Below are positions 11,538 to 20,258 of a stretch of DNA of 64,000 nucleotides, in pieces (positions within the stretch are counted from its first letter, which is position 1; every line of letters begins with the position of its first letter). Both the position numbers and the translations under genes were made by a program. The notes under the pieces are model-generated. The model ran no database searches, had not been told where the DNA came from, and saw nothing but the letters and a program-made list of their open reading frames with translations. Source of the stretch: Streptomyces anulatus (lineage in GTDB: Bacteria > Actinomycetota > Actinomycetes > Streptomycetales > Streptomycetaceae); assembly GCF_014650675.1 (NCBI RefSeq), contig NZ_BMVK01000001.1:620001-684000 (forward strand), in the 5' to 3' direction.

Positions 11538-13718
11538 CTACTTGCCGCCGACCTTCTCGGCCACTTCGGCGTCCGCGTCGCTCACCTCGGCGACCGCGCC
11601 GCGCTCGGGCACGGCGGCAGGTTCGGGGTCGTCGGGGACGGACTCAAGGACGGATTCAGGGCCGGGGCCGGGGACGGATTCGGGGTCGGCGGGCTGTGAC
11701 GTCGTCCGCGCGGGTTCCGCCGTCCGCTCCTCGCCGGTCAGAAGCTTCCTCGGCCCCGACAGCAGATACGTCAGCCCGAAGCCCATCGCCACGACGAGCG
11801 CGCCGCCGGCCGCGTCGAGCACCCAGTGGTTGGCGGTGGCCACGATCGCGGCGATCGTGAAGAGCGGGTGCAGCAGGCCCAGCGCCTTCATCCACAGCTT
11901 CGGGGCCAGCATCACGATCACCACACCGCACCACAGCGACCAGCCGAAGTGCAGCGACGGCATCGCCGCGTACTGGTTGGTGACGGTGGTCAGCGTCCCG
12001 TAGTCGGGCTTCGCGAAGTCCTGCACCCCGTGGACGGTGTCGATGAAGCCGAGGCCGGGCATGAGCCGGGGCGGGGCCAGGGGGTAGAGCCAGAAGCCGA
12101 CGAGCGCCAGCAGGGTGGCGAAGCCGATGGACGAGCGGACCCAGCGGTAGTCGGCGGGGCGGCGCGCGTAGAGCACGCCGAGGATCGTCAGCGGGACGAT
12201 GAAGTGGAACGTGGAGTAGTAGTAGTCGAAGAACTCACGCAGCCAGGTGATCTGCACGACCGTGTGGTTGACCCAGTGCTCGATGTCGATGTGCAGCCAC
12301 TGCTCGATGGCGTGGATCTGCCGGCCGTGCTCCTCGGCGAGCGGGCGGCCCGCCCTGGCGGCGAGACGGACCTGGGCGTAGGCGTCGTAGACGACCCGGA
12401 TGAGCAGGAGTTCCAGCAGCAGGTTGGGGCGGGTGAGGACCCGGCGCCAGAACGGCAGGAGCGGCACGCGTCTCCAGCGCGCCGCGACCGGCTTCGCGTA
12501 GTCGGTGGGGACCGGGTGCTGCCAGTACGACGAGGTGCGGGGCACGAACGGGGCGAGGCACGCCGCGCCGAGCGCCACGAGGAGCAGCACGTTGTCGCGG
12601 ACCGGGAAGAGCGCCTCGATGTTCGGCAGCAGCATCGTTCCCGGCAGGGTGACGACCAGCAGCACCACGGACGGCCAGACCAGCCGGTCGGAGGCCCGCT
12701 TGCCGACCTTGCCGACGACCGCGAGGAGCACCCAGAGCAGCTGGTGCTGCCAGGCGGTCGGCGAGACGGCGACCACGACGCAGCCGGTCACGGCCACCGC
12801 GAGGAGCAGCTGCCCGTCCTGCGCGTACCGCACCGCGCGCCGCAGACCGACGACCACGACGGCGGCGGAGAGCACCAGGAACAGGGCGATCTCCACAGGG
12901 CCTTCGAGGCCGAGCCTGAGCAGCGCCCCGTGCAGGGACTGGTTGGCGAGGCTGTCCGGCCGCTCCCCCAGTCCGACACCCGCGAGATGGTGCACCCAGT
13001 ACGTCCACGAGTCCTGCGGCGACGCGGCCCAGGCGGCGACCGTGGCGAGGGCGAAGGTCACGCCCGCGCTCAGCGAGGCCTGCCGCCTCCCGGTCAGCCA
13101 GAGCAGGGCGGCGAAGAGCAGCAGCACCGGCTGGAAGGCGGCGGCGAGGCCGACGAGAACGCCCGCCGCCCGGTGCTCCCGGACGACGAACCAGGCCAGG
13201 AGCACCAGCAGGACGGGCAGGATGCTGGTCTGGCCCAGGTGCAGGGCGTTGCGGACCGGCAGCGACAGCATGAGCAGGCTGATCGCGACGGGGGCCGCGA
13301 ACAGGGCCGTCCGGCGGCCCACCGGCGAGGGCAGCGCCCGGGCGACGACGAGGCCGAGGGCGACGACGAGCAGCAGGGACCCGAACGTCCACGCGACGCC
13401 CAGGCCTTCCTGGGCCGAAGCGGTGAGAGGTTTCAGGACCAGCCCGGCGAAGGGCGTGCCGGTGAACCGGCCGCTGTCGTACAGCGAGCCCGCCACGTGC
13501 AGGACGCCGTTCTCCCCGGTCCAGGTCTCCAGATCGAGGAGCCGTTCCCCCGGTGGCTGCCGGAGCACCACCGCCACCTGCCGTACCGCCAGCACGGCCA
13601 CGACCAGCCAGAGCAGGGCCCGGGTCAGCCCGGTCCCCGCTCCCGTGTCCGCCGCCGCGTCACCGCGCACACTGTGATCCGCATTCACCACGCTGCGCCG
13701 ACCCTCCCACCGTTCCAT
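11538..13718 (-). CDS. Bifunctional glycosyltransferase 87 / PAP2-family phosphatase
   Basis: 726-residue polytopic membrane protein. The N-terminal ~420 residues are a GT87-type (polyprenyl-phosphate-mannose-dependent) glycosyltransferase with some ten membrane helices. The C-terminal ~300 residues are a PAP2/Aur1-Ipt1-like phosphatase or inositolphosphotransferase domain, with the PSLH motif at 587-590 and the catalytic-site HWVLD at 631-635. The last ~70 residues are an acidic, Pro/Glu-rich cytoplasmic tail. It probably modifies phosphatidylinositol- or polyprenol-linked glycolipids in the membrane; the acceptor is unknown. ATG 13718 is the first start. A GTG at 13691, after GGGAGGG, is a good alternative. 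Monocistronic, between terminators. Confidence 0.88.
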   Translation of the reverse strand: MERWEGRRSVVNADHSVRGDAAADTGAGTGLTRALLWLVVAVLAVRQVAVVLRQPPGERLLDLETWTGENGVLHVAGSLYDSGRFTGTPFAGLVLKPLTASAQEGLGVAWTFGSLLLVVALGLVVARALPSPVGRRTALFAAPVAISLLMLSLPVRNALHLGQTSILPVLLVLLAWFVVREHRAAGVLVGLAAAFQPVLLLFAALLWLTGRRQASLSAGVTFALATVAAWAASPQDSWTYWVHHLAGVGLGERPDSLANQSLHGALLRLGLEGPVEIALFLVLSAAVVVVGLRRAVRYAQDGQLLLAVAVTGCVVVAVSPTAWQHQLLWVLLAVVGKVGKRASDRLVWPSVVLLVVTLPGTMLLPNIEALFPVRDNVLLLVALGAACLAPFVPRTSSYWQHPVPTDYAKPVAARWRRVPLLPFWRRVLTRPNLLLELLLIRVVYDAYAQVRLAARAGRPLAEEHGRQIHAIEQWLHIDIEHWVNHTVVQITWLREFFDYYYSTFHFIVPLTILGVLYARRPADYRWVRSSIGFATLLALVGFWLYPLAPPRLMPGLGFIDTVHGVQDFAKPDYGTLTTVTNQYAAMPSLHFGWSLWCGVVIVMLAPKLWMKALGLLHPLFTIAAIVATANHWVLDAAGGALVVAMGFGLTYLLSGPRKLLTGEERTAEPARTTSQPADPESVPGPGPESVLESVPDDPEPAAVPERGAVAEVSDADAEVAEKVGGK

Positions 13719-13803
13719 GCATCGCCCCTTCGAGTGGGGCCATGCCGGATGAAGCCTCGCATTGCCCTACGAGGTAGACACAATCAACCCCCTCTTTGCC
13801 TGA

Positions 13804-13850
13804 CTGTCATCCTGCTTCGGTCCGGAAGAAGTCGTCCGTCGGGATGACAG
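13804..13850. repeat. Long-range inverted repeat, branched hairpin
   Basis: CTGTCATCC (13804-13812) is the exact complement of GGATGACAG (13842-13850). The 29-nt interior has its own small stem (CTTC/GAAG). It lies between two minus-strand genes. It could be a structured leader or terminator fragment; the role is unknown. Confidence 0.5.
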
Positions 13851-13864
13851 GGGCCCTGACCCGG

Positions 13865-13889
13865 CCTCGGGCCCCCCGGGGGCCCGAGG
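13865..13889 (-). terminator. Hairpin terminator downstream of the serpin gene
   Basis: CCTCGGGCCCC (13865-13875) pairs perfectly with GGGGCCCGAGG (13879-13889) over a 3-nt loop. It starts 11 nt after the serpin stop on the minus strand. Confidence 0.8.
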
Positions 13890-13900
13890 AAACCCGGGCC

Positions 13901-15043
13901 TCAGGCGTTCGGGTCGTCAGGGGCCTCCGCCTGCCAGGCGGTGAACAGCGGGGTGTCCTCGGTCCCGGCCAGCACGACGACGCCGAAGGGGCGGTCGAAG
14001 GCGATGTGGTGCACCCGCTGCGGCCGGGGGGCGGAGCCCGCCCGCATCGCGACCACCGTCACGGCCGCGGCCTCCACGCCCTCCTCGGCGATCTTCAGCA
14101 CGGCCTCCTGGACCACGTCGGAGATGGCGAGGGGTTCGAGCGAGAGACCGGAGAAGTCCGCGGCGTCCGTCAGGGCCAGCCGGACGCCGAGGGAGGCGAG
14201 CTGCCCGGTGACGGGTACCCGCGTCCGCAGGGTGAGCCGGGGCAGCCCGATGGTCACCCGGTCGGTGTCCAGCGGGACGCCCCCGGCCCTCGGCGCCCAG
14301 CCCACGGGCAGCACCCGGGCGGCCCCGGCCCCCGGCTCCCCCAGGACGAGGCGGACCCGGGCCCCGGGGCCGCCGCCCGGTTCCGTCGCGCAGCGCAGCT
14401 CGACGACGTACGCCCCGCCGGCCGTCCAGGCGTCGGCCGGCGGCACGTCCTTGACCATGGTCGGCACCGGTGCGACTGTCCCCGCCGCATCGGTGAACGG
14501 CAGGTCGTGGGTCCGCCAGGCCTCGAACGGCTTCTCCCAGCGGGCCTTCAGCGCCAGGACGTTCGCCAGCGCGAGCAGGGTCTCGTCGGTGATCTCCAGC
14601 GGCAGCCGCTCGATCAGCCCCCCGGTGGCCTCGCGGACCCAGGCGTCGGCTGCCGCCGGGTCCATCGGGTCGAAGCGGACGTCCGGCAGCGCCTCCTGGA
14701 ACGCGGGGAGGACGGGCACCCGGCTCCAGACCCGGGTGGCCACGCCCAGCGCCCCGGTCCCGGCCAGCTCGCGGGCCAGCGCCGTGACGACGGGCGCTGC
14801 CTCCCGGTCCGCGGTGCCGAGGAGGGCCCGCAGCTCGGCCGCGGTCGCGCCGCGTGCACCGGCGGCCACGGCGGCCAGGGCGAGCCAGAGCCCGGCGGGC
14901 GAGCACACGAAGCCGGTGCCCGTCCCCGTACCGCCCCGGCCCTCTCCCGCTGCCATGCCGTCCCGTATCCAGCGCTCGGCGAGGCGCTGGACGGCTCCGG
15001 TCGTGGTCGTGGCGTCGGTCGCGGTCACGGACACATCAGTCAC
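13901..15043 (-). CDS. Serpin-family protein (serine/cysteine protease inhibitor)
   Basis: 380 residues, the normal serpin core length, with no signal peptide, so probably cytoplasmic. Visible family marks are FVCSPAGLWLALAAVAAGARG in helix B, NVLALKARWEKPF near the breach, the reactive-loop hinge EEGVEAAAVT at 320-329, and the C-terminal FDRPFGVVVLAG. The intact alanine-rich hinge argues for an inhibitory, loop-inserting serpin. P14 is Val rather than the usual Thr or Ser. By length the P1-P1' bond falls near Gly336-Ser337 (MRAGSA), which would suit elastase- or subtilisin-like targets; this is inference. Divergent from the GNAT gene at 15096. Bacterial serpins are uncommon and have a patchy distribution. 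Confidence 0.92.
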   Translation of the reverse strand: MTDVSVTATDATTTTGAVQRLAERWIRDGMAAGEGRGGTGTGTGFVCSPAGLWLALAAVAAGARGATAAELRALLGTADREAAPVVTALARELAGTGALGVATRVWSRVPVLPAFQEALPDVRFDPMDPAAADAWVREATGGLIERLPLEITDETLLALANVLALKARWEKPFEAWRTHDLPFTDAAGTVAPVPTMVKDVPPADAWTAGGAYVVELRCATEPGGGPGARVRLVLGEPGAGAARVLPVGWAPRAGGVPLDTDRVTIGLPRLTLRTRVPVTGQLASLGVRLALTDAADFSGLSLEPLAISDVVQEAVLKIAEEGVEAAAVTVVAMRAGSAPRPQRVHHIAFDRPFGVVVLAGTEDTPLFTAWQAEAPDDPNA

Positions 15044-15095
15044 TGCTGCCCCCTACAGGTAAATTGCGTCGTCGTTCGGCCGTGCGGCAGCAAGA

Positions 15096-15593
15096 ATGCC
15101 CCACATGACCTGGACCGTGGCCGCCGAACGATTCGACTCCCCCGACGCGAACGCACTGCGCCGGGACTACTACGACGAGGTCGCGAGCCGTTACTGGCAG
15201 CGGCCCGCGACCGCTGGGGAGATCGACGACGGGCTCCACGGCGACGGAGCCGACCTGCTCGCACCGCCGACCGGGCAGTTCGTCGTCGGCCGGTACGGGA
15301 GCAGCGCCGCGAGCTGCGCCGGGCTGGTGCTGACGGAGTCCGCCGGGCCGGGCACGGCGGAGCTGACCCGGGTGTACGTACGCCCGGCGTTCCGGGGCAC
15401 GGGCGGCGGCGGGCTGCTGCTGGCCGCGGTGGAGGAGGCGGCGAGGGCGTACGGCGTACGGCTGCTGCGCCTGGACACCCGCAACGACCTGGTCGAGGCG
15501 CGCGGGCTGTACACGAAGCACGGGTACCGGGAGGTGCCGGCGTTCCACCGGCGCAACCCGTACGCGGAGCACTGGTTCGCCAAGGAGCTGTGA
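15096..15593 (+). CDS. GNAT-family N-acetyltransferase
   Basis: 165-residue acetyl-CoA-dependent acyltransferase. The acetyl-CoA loop is VRPAFRGTGGGGLLLAAVEE (an R-x-x-G-x-G type loop). This is followed by LLRLDTRNDLVEARGLYTKHGYREV, the usual GNAT motif B. The substrate is unknown. ATG 15096 is used; a second in-frame ATG lies at 15105, and neither has a strong ribosome site. The 52-nt gap to the divergent serpin gene holds both promoters. Confidence 0.88.
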   Translation: MPHMTWTVAAERFDSPDANALRRDYYDEVASRYWQRPATAGEIDDGLHGDGADLLAPPTGQFVVGRYGSSAASCAGLVLTESAGPGTAELTRVYVRPAFRGTGGGGLLLAAVEEAARAYGVRLLRLDTRNDLVEARGLYTKHGYREVPAFHRRNPYAEHWFAKEL

Positions 15594-15675
15594 CGGCGGC
15601 GCCCGGGCCCGGGGACGCGCCCGGCGCTCACGCGGGCGGGCGCTCACGCGGGCGGGCGTTCTGGCAGGCGGGTGC

Positions 15676-17859
15676 TCAGGGGGGCGGGTGCCGGCGGCCG
15701 TGATCGTCGCCGTCGTCGGAGCGCCGGTCGTGGCTCTCGCGGCCGTCGAGGCGCCGACCGAGGCCATCACGCTCGTCGAAGCGCCGTTCAAGGGCCTCGC
15801 GTTCGTCGTGGCGCAGATGGGCCTCGTGGTCGCGGGGTGGCTGCGGGAAGTGGGGGCGCTCCCTGGTCGAGCCGCTGACCTCGGCGGTCAGTTCGCTGAC
15901 GAGTTTGACCAGGTCGGTGGGGCGCTCGGGGCCCCACCAGTCGCCGAGGAGTTCGGCGAGGGAGTCCTCGCGGGCCTGCGAGAGCCGGACGACGGCCTCG
16001 GCCCCGGTGTCGGTGAGGATCATCTGCAGTCCCTCCCGGCGGGCCAGTCCGCGTTCCTCGACCTGCCGGGCCGCATCGGTGATCACGTGCAGCGGTACGG
16101 GTGCCGTCTCGGCGAGCCGGGCGGGTTCGACGGTGCCGTGCCGCTTGATCCGCAGGAGCAGCCAGCTGGCGGCGGGCAGCAGGTCGTACCCCGCCCGCGC
16201 GGTGATCTTCTCGTAGATCTCGCGGCGGCCCTCCCGGGTGGCGAGCACCGAAAGCGCGCGGGCGCACTCGTCGTACGAGGAGCGCTCGACGGGGTTGGAG
16301 GCGAGTGTCTGACTGGTGTCGGGGGCGGTCACCGAGCCCCGGAGCTTGTCCTCACGGAGGAACCAGGCGAGGACGAAGGCCAGGAGGACCACCGGGACGG
16401 CGTACAGGAAGACGTCCGTGATGGACGTGGAGTACGCGCCGAGGACGGAGGGCCGCAGGTCGGCCGGGAGTTGCCCGATGGCCCGGGGGTCGGCGGCCAG
16501 CCGCCCCGCGTCGACACCCGTCGGCAGCGACTGCCCGGCGAGCGCGTCCGTGAGCTGCCCGGTCAGCCGGTTGGCGAAGATGGTCCCGAAGATGGCCACG
16601 CCGAACGCGGAGCCGATGGACCGGAAGAACGTCACACCGGAGGTGGCGACACCGAGGTCCTGGTAAGAGACGGAGTTCTGGGCGACCAGGACGAGGACCT
16701 GCATCACCAGGCCGAGACCGGCGCCGAAGACGAAGAAGTAGGCGCTCATCAGCCAGGTGGAGCTGTTCTCGTCGAGCTGGTGGAGCAGCAGCAGCCCGAC
16801 GGCGGTGATGGCCGTGCCCAGGATGGGGAAGACCTTCCAGCGGCCGGTCCGGCTGACGATCTGGCCGGACCCGGTCGAGGTGATCAGCAGGCCGAACACC
16901 ATGGGCAGCATGTGCACGCCGGACATCGTCGGGGTGATGTCGTGGACCACCTGGAGGAACGTCGGCAGGTAGGTCATCGCGCCGAACATGGCGAAGCCGA
17001 TGACGAAGCTGATCACGGCGACGAGAGCGAAGGTCCTCATCCGGAACAGTTTCAGCGGCAGCACGGGCTCGACCGCGCGCCGCTCGACGGCGATGAAGGC
17101 CACGAGCAGCACGACGGCGAGCACCGCGAGCCCGATGATCTGCGGGGAGCTCCAGGCCCAGGTCGTACCGCCGAGGGAGGCGACGAGCACCAGGGCGGTG
17201 GCGACGGACGCGATGAGGAAGGTGCCGAGGTAGTCGATGGTGTGCTTCTCGCGGCGGACCGGGATGTGCAGGACGGCCGCGATGACGACCAGCGCGACGA
17301 CGCCGATCGGCAGGTTGATGTAGAAGACCCAGCGCCAGCTGAGGTGTTCGGTGAAGAAGCCGCCGAGGAGCGGCCCGAGGACGCTCGTCACGCCGAAGAC
17401 CGCACCGAAGAGCCCCTGGTACTTGCCGCGTTCGCGCGGTGTGACGAGGTCGCCGACGATGGCCATCGACAGCACCATGAGCCCGCCGCCGCCGAGTCCC
17501 TGGAGGGCGCGGAAGCCGATCAGCTGGGGCATGTTCTGGGCGACTCCGCAGAGCGCGGAGCCGATCAGGAAGATCACGATCGCGGTCTGGAAGAGCTTCT
17601 TGCGGCCGTACTGGTCGCCGAGCTTGCCCCACAGCGGGGTCGCCGCGGTGGCCGCCAGCAGGTAGGCGGTCACCACCCAGGACAGGTGGTCGAGGCCGCC
17701 GAGTTCGCTGACGATCGTCGGGAGCGCCGTGGAGACGATGGTCTGATCGAGTGCCGCGAGCAGCATGCCGAGGAGCAGCGCCCCGATCGCCACCAGGACG
17801 CTCCGGTGGGACTGTCCCTCACCGGGCGCCGGGGGGGACGGGCTCAGCTGCTGGGCCAT
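15676..17859 (-). CDS. MFS drug exporter (DHA2, 14 TM) with fused C-terminal winged-helix (MarR-like) domain
   Basis: 727 residues. Residues ~20-545 form an EmrB/QacA-type proton antiporter with motif A GKLGDQYGRKK, motif C near GVTSVLGPLLGGFF and 14 hydrophobic helices. Residues ~565-690 are soluble: an alpha-helical segment with LLPAASWLLLRIKRHGTVEPARLAE, HVITDAARQVEERGLARRE and LTDTGAEAVVRLSQARE, the layout of a MarR-type winged helix. The last ~45 residues are charged Arg/Asp/His repeats. ATG 17859 follows AGGAGACGCCC. It exports amphiphilic compounds. The fused domain may sense or bind nucleic acid or ligand, but no function is proven. The upstream region holds short direct repeats. Confidence 0.9.
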   Translation of the reverse strand: MAQQLSPSPPAPGEGQSHRSVLVAIGALLLGMLLAALDQTIVSTALPTIVSELGGLDHLSWVVTAYLLAATAATPLWGKLGDQYGRKKLFQTAIVIFLIGSALCGVAQNMPQLIGFRALQGLGGGGLMVLSMAIVGDLVTPRERGKYQGLFGAVFGVTSVLGPLLGGFFTEHLSWRWVFYINLPIGVVALVVIAAVLHIPVRREKHTIDYLGTFLIASVATALVLVASLGGTTWAWSSPQIIGLAVLAVVLLVAFIAVERRAVEPVLPLKLFRMRTFALVAVISFVIGFAMFGAMTYLPTFLQVVHDITPTMSGVHMLPMVFGLLITSTGSGQIVSRTGRWKVFPILGTAITAVGLLLLHQLDENSSTWLMSAYFFVFGAGLGLVMQVLVLVAQNSVSYQDLGVATSGVTFFRSIGSAFGVAIFGTIFANRLTGQLTDALAGQSLPTGVDAGRLAADPRAIGQLPADLRPSVLGAYSTSITDVFLYAVPVVLLAFVLAWFLREDKLRGSVTAPDTSQTLASNPVERSSYDECARALSVLATREGRREIYEKITARAGYDLLPAASWLLLRIKRHGTVEPARLAETAPVPLHVITDAARQVEERGLARREGLQMILTDTGAEAVVRLSQAREDSLAELLGDWWGPERPTDLVKLVSELTAEVSGSTRERPHFPQPPRDHEAHLRHDEREALERRFDERDGLGRRLDGRESHDRRSDDGDDHGRRHPPP

Positions 17860-17882
17860 GGGCGTCTCCTCGATCCGCTGAA

Positions 17883-17938
17883 ATCCACTGATCCACTGAT
17901 CCGCCGGTCCACTGATCCATGGGTCCGCTGATCCACTA
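17883..17938. repeat. Direct-repeat array upstream of the MFS exporter
   Basis: At least five copies of (T)CCACTGATC or close variants lie within 56 bp. GGTCC(A/G)CTGATCCA recurs with 16-bp spacing at 17906 and 17922. The array starts 24 nt upstream of the exporter start at 17859. The arrangement suggests cooperative operator binding, possibly autoregulation; it could also be a simple repeat. Confidence 0.6.
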
Positions 17939-18063
17939 CACCCCCATCCTGGACGTTTTGCCCCAATACGGCCTGCCGGGGGCGGGCCGAGCCCCAGCAG
18001 GCCGTTGGGCTTCCCCGGAGCGGGCTGCATAATCGCAGGCAGCTCAAGGGGAGGGGACCCACG

Positions 18064-19269
18064 ATGACCGGACACGCATGCCCGGAGTGCGGGAGACGGA
18101 CGGCCGGGGAGCCCGGCACGGAACACCGGGTGCCGTGCCGGTGCGGCGCCGACGCGCCTTCGGCGCGGCTCACGGAGGACGAACAGCGCGCCGCCCGTAC
18201 GGCGGAGATCGCCGCGGCCGAGGACTTCGACCCGCTGCGCATCCGGCCGTACGTGACGCTGACCGACCACACCGGGGTGGCCGGGGACGGGGCTGCGGAC
18301 GGGGCCGGGGGGCCTCGGTCCGGGTTCTCCGGTACGTGGGAGGGCGCGGCTTCCGGTACGCGGGAGGGCGCAGCTTCCTGGACCGGCACGCCGGAGCCCG
18401 ACGCAGCAGGCCCCGCAGGAGCCGTGGGGGCTGCTGGAGCCGCGGGAGCTGCGGGGGCCGCGATCGATCCGGGGGCGGCGGCGACCACGATGCCGCTGTT
18501 CCTGGGTGGCGACGGCCCGGACGCGAACCCGGGCGTGGGCAGCCCCGGCGGGGCGACGTATCCCGTGCCGGACGGGAGCCGGAGGCGCACCGCGACCGCG
18601 GGCCCCGTCTTCGACCCCGACCCCGTGCGGCCGCGCCGCAGGCGCCCCTTCGGGGCGCTCGCCGTGGGGGCGGCCGTGGCCGCCGTGGTCGGCACGGCGG
18701 CTTTCGCCGGCGGACTGTTCGGCGGTGACGACAGCACGGACGAGGCGCTGCCGGAGGCCACCACGAGCGCCCCGGACACCGAGGACGAACCGGCCGCGTC
18801 GGTGGCCCCGTCCCCCTCCGCGTCGACCGCTCCGCCCCGTACGCAGTCTCCATCGGCCACACCGTCCGCATCGCCGTCCGCGTCCGCCTCGCCGACGAAG
18901 AGCCGCGAGCCCTCGCCGACCGCCACCACGGCCGCGTCCGCGTCGCCGACGGCGAGCGCCTCGCCCGCCCCGGACGGCGGCGCCCCGCCGGCCGCACCGT
19001 CGGCCGCCCCGCCCGCGGGAGTGACCGGCGGTTCGCTGCGGCCCGGCGACCGCGGTCCGGAGGTCGCCGAGTTGCAGATCCGGCTCCGGACGGTCGGGGA
19101 ATGGCTCTACTCGGGGCCGGTCGACGGGAGCTCCTACAGCGACCAGGTGGCGTACTCCGTGGCGGTCTACCAGTCGTACAAGGCGATCCAGGGCGACCCT
19201 GCGGGCGTGTACGGGCCGAACACCCGGCGCGCGCTGGAGGCGGAGACGAACGGGCGCGGGCGCCACTGA
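18064..19269 (+). CDS. Membrane-anchored peptidoglycan-binding protein with N-terminal zinc-ribbon-like motif
   Basis: 401 residues. The N-terminus has paired cysteines (Cys6, Cys9, Cys25, Cys27) that could bind zinc. Residues ~45-190 are low-complexity Gly/Ala. One membrane helix (FGALAVGAAVAAVVGTAAFA) lies at ~195-215. A long Ser/Thr/Pro/Ala linker follows. The last ~75 residues are a PG_binding_1 domain (PGDRGPEVAELQIRLRTVGE ... GVYGPNTRRALEAE). The topology puts the zinc motif in the cytoplasm and the PG-binding domain in the wall. ATG 18064 follows GGGGAGGGGACCC. It may link wall state to a cytoplasmic partner; the partner is unknown. Confidence 0.88.
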   Translation: MTGHACPECGRRTAGEPGTEHRVPCRCGADAPSARLTEDEQRAARTAEIAAAEDFDPLRIRPYVTLTDHTGVAGDGAADGAGGPRSGFSGTWEGAASGTREGAASWTGTPEPDAAGPAGAVGAAGAAGAAGAAIDPGAAATTMPLFLGGDGPDANPGVGSPGGATYPVPDGSRRRTATAGPVFDPDPVRPRRRRPFGALAVGAAVAAVVGTAAFAGGLFGGDDSTDEALPEATTSAPDTEDEPAASVAPSPSASTAPPRTQSPSATPSASPSASASPTKSREPSPTATTAASASPTASASPAPDGGAPPAAPSAAPPAGVTGGSLRPGDRGPEVAELQIRLRTVGEWLYSGPVDGSSYSDQVAYSVAVYQSYKAIQGDPAGVYGPNTRRALEAETNGRGRH

Positions 19270-19337
19270 GCCCGGCCGCCGAGCAGGGGATTGGCGTTCC
19301 GGCCCCGGTTTTTGTATCGTGATGGAACAAAGTAGCT

Positions 19338-19369
19338 CCCGCCCGCACTCCCTGACCGGCGGGCGGGGG
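19338..19369 (+). terminator. Hairpin after the peptidoglycan-binding protein gene
   Basis: CCCGCCCGC (19338-19346) pairs with GCGGGCGGG (19359-19367) over a 12-nt loop, followed by GGTTGCT. It lies 69 nt after the stop and 130 nt before the HAD gene, so it could be a terminator or a leader hairpin of that gene. Confidence 0.6.
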
Positions 19370-19497
19370 TTGCTCTGGTCCACCGCACGCGGTAGCGCAC
19401 ACCGTGTACGGCACACCCTTCGCAGCCCGTGTACGCCATGCCCCGCGGCACGCGCACCCGGGCTGTTCGCACACCTCCCCGCGTTCTGGAGCAGCCG

Positions 19498-20160
19498 ATG
19501 CCGCCCACCGTCCTCACCGCACAAGCCCTCCTGCTGGACATGGACGGCACCCTCGTGAACTCCGACGCGGTGGTGGAGCGCTGCTGGCGGCGCTGGGCGA
19601 TCGAGCACGGACTGGACCCCGAGGCGGCGCTCAAGGTGGTCCACGGCCGCCAGGGGTACGCCACGATGGCCGTTCTGCTCCCGGACCGCCCCGTGGAGGA
19701 GAACTACGCGGACAACCGGGTGATGCTGGCCGAGGAGACCGCCGACGTCGAGGGCGTCGTGCCGATCGGCGGGGCGCCCGCGTTCATGGCCGCGATCGCC
19801 GAGCTGCCGCACGCACTGGTGACCTCCGCCGACACCGCGCTCGCGACGGCCCGGATGGGTGCGGCCGCGCTGCCGATGCCCGCCGTCCGCGTCACCGCCG
19901 AGCAGGTCGGCGCCAGCAAGCCGGACCCCGAGGGCTTCCTCAAGGGCGCGGCGGAACTGGGCTTCGACGCGGCGGACTGCATCGTGTTCGAGGACTCCGA
20001 GGCGGGCATCGCGGCGGGCCGGGCGGCGGGCATGCGCGTCGTGGGCGTCGGCCCGCGCGCCGCGGCCCTCGCGCCGGACGCCCATGTCGAGGATCTGACG
20101 CGGGTACGCGTGGAGGCGGCCGGGGACGGCTCGATCCGCCTGCACATCAACGAGGCCTGA
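19498..20160 (+). CDS. HAD-IA family hydrolase (beta-phosphoglucomutase/phosphatase-like)
   Basis: 220-residue haloacid-dehalogenase-fold phosphatase. Motif I is LLLDMDGTLV with Asp14 and Asp16, motif II is LVTSADTA, motif III Lys is in VGASKPDPEGFLKGA, and motif IV is CIVFEDSEAGIAAGRAAG. The small helical cap (residues ~20-90) is of the C1 type, as in sugar-phosphate phosphatases such as 2-deoxyglucose-6-phosphatase. ATG 19498 is preferred because GGAG lies 6 nt upstream and motif I is then at the usual distance; an in-frame start at 19429 has none. Substrate unknown. Confidence 0.9.
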   Translation: MPPTVLTAQALLLDMDGTLVNSDAVVERCWRRWAIEHGLDPEAALKVVHGRQGYATMAVLLPDRPVEENYADNRVMLAEETADVEGVVPIGGAPAFMAAIAELPHALVTSADTALATARMGAAALPMPAVRVTAEQVGASKPDPEGFLKGAAELGFDAADCIVFEDSEAGIAAGRAAGMRVVGVGPRAAALAPDAHVEDLTRVRVEAAGDGSIRLHINEA

Positions 20161-20162
20161 GA

Positions 20163-20258
20163 CAGGCCCGCCCCCGGCCCGGCTCCCGGGGCTCAGCCCC
20201 GGGACTCGGCCCCGGCGCGGCGCCCCCGGGGCTGGGCCCCGGCGCAACGCCCCGGTGC
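20163..20258. repeat. GC-rich degenerate repeats between convergent genes
   Basis: Multiple copies of GGGGCT(C/G)(A/G)GCCCCGG-like elements fold into overlapping hairpins between the HAD (+) and FetB-like (-) stops. They probably serve as a two-way terminator. There is no coding content. Confidence 0.5.

Noticed and set aside
15688..17931. A long plus-strand frame across the MFS gene
   Set aside because: Acidic, repetitive translation typical of an antisense frame; the minus strand encodes transporter motifs.
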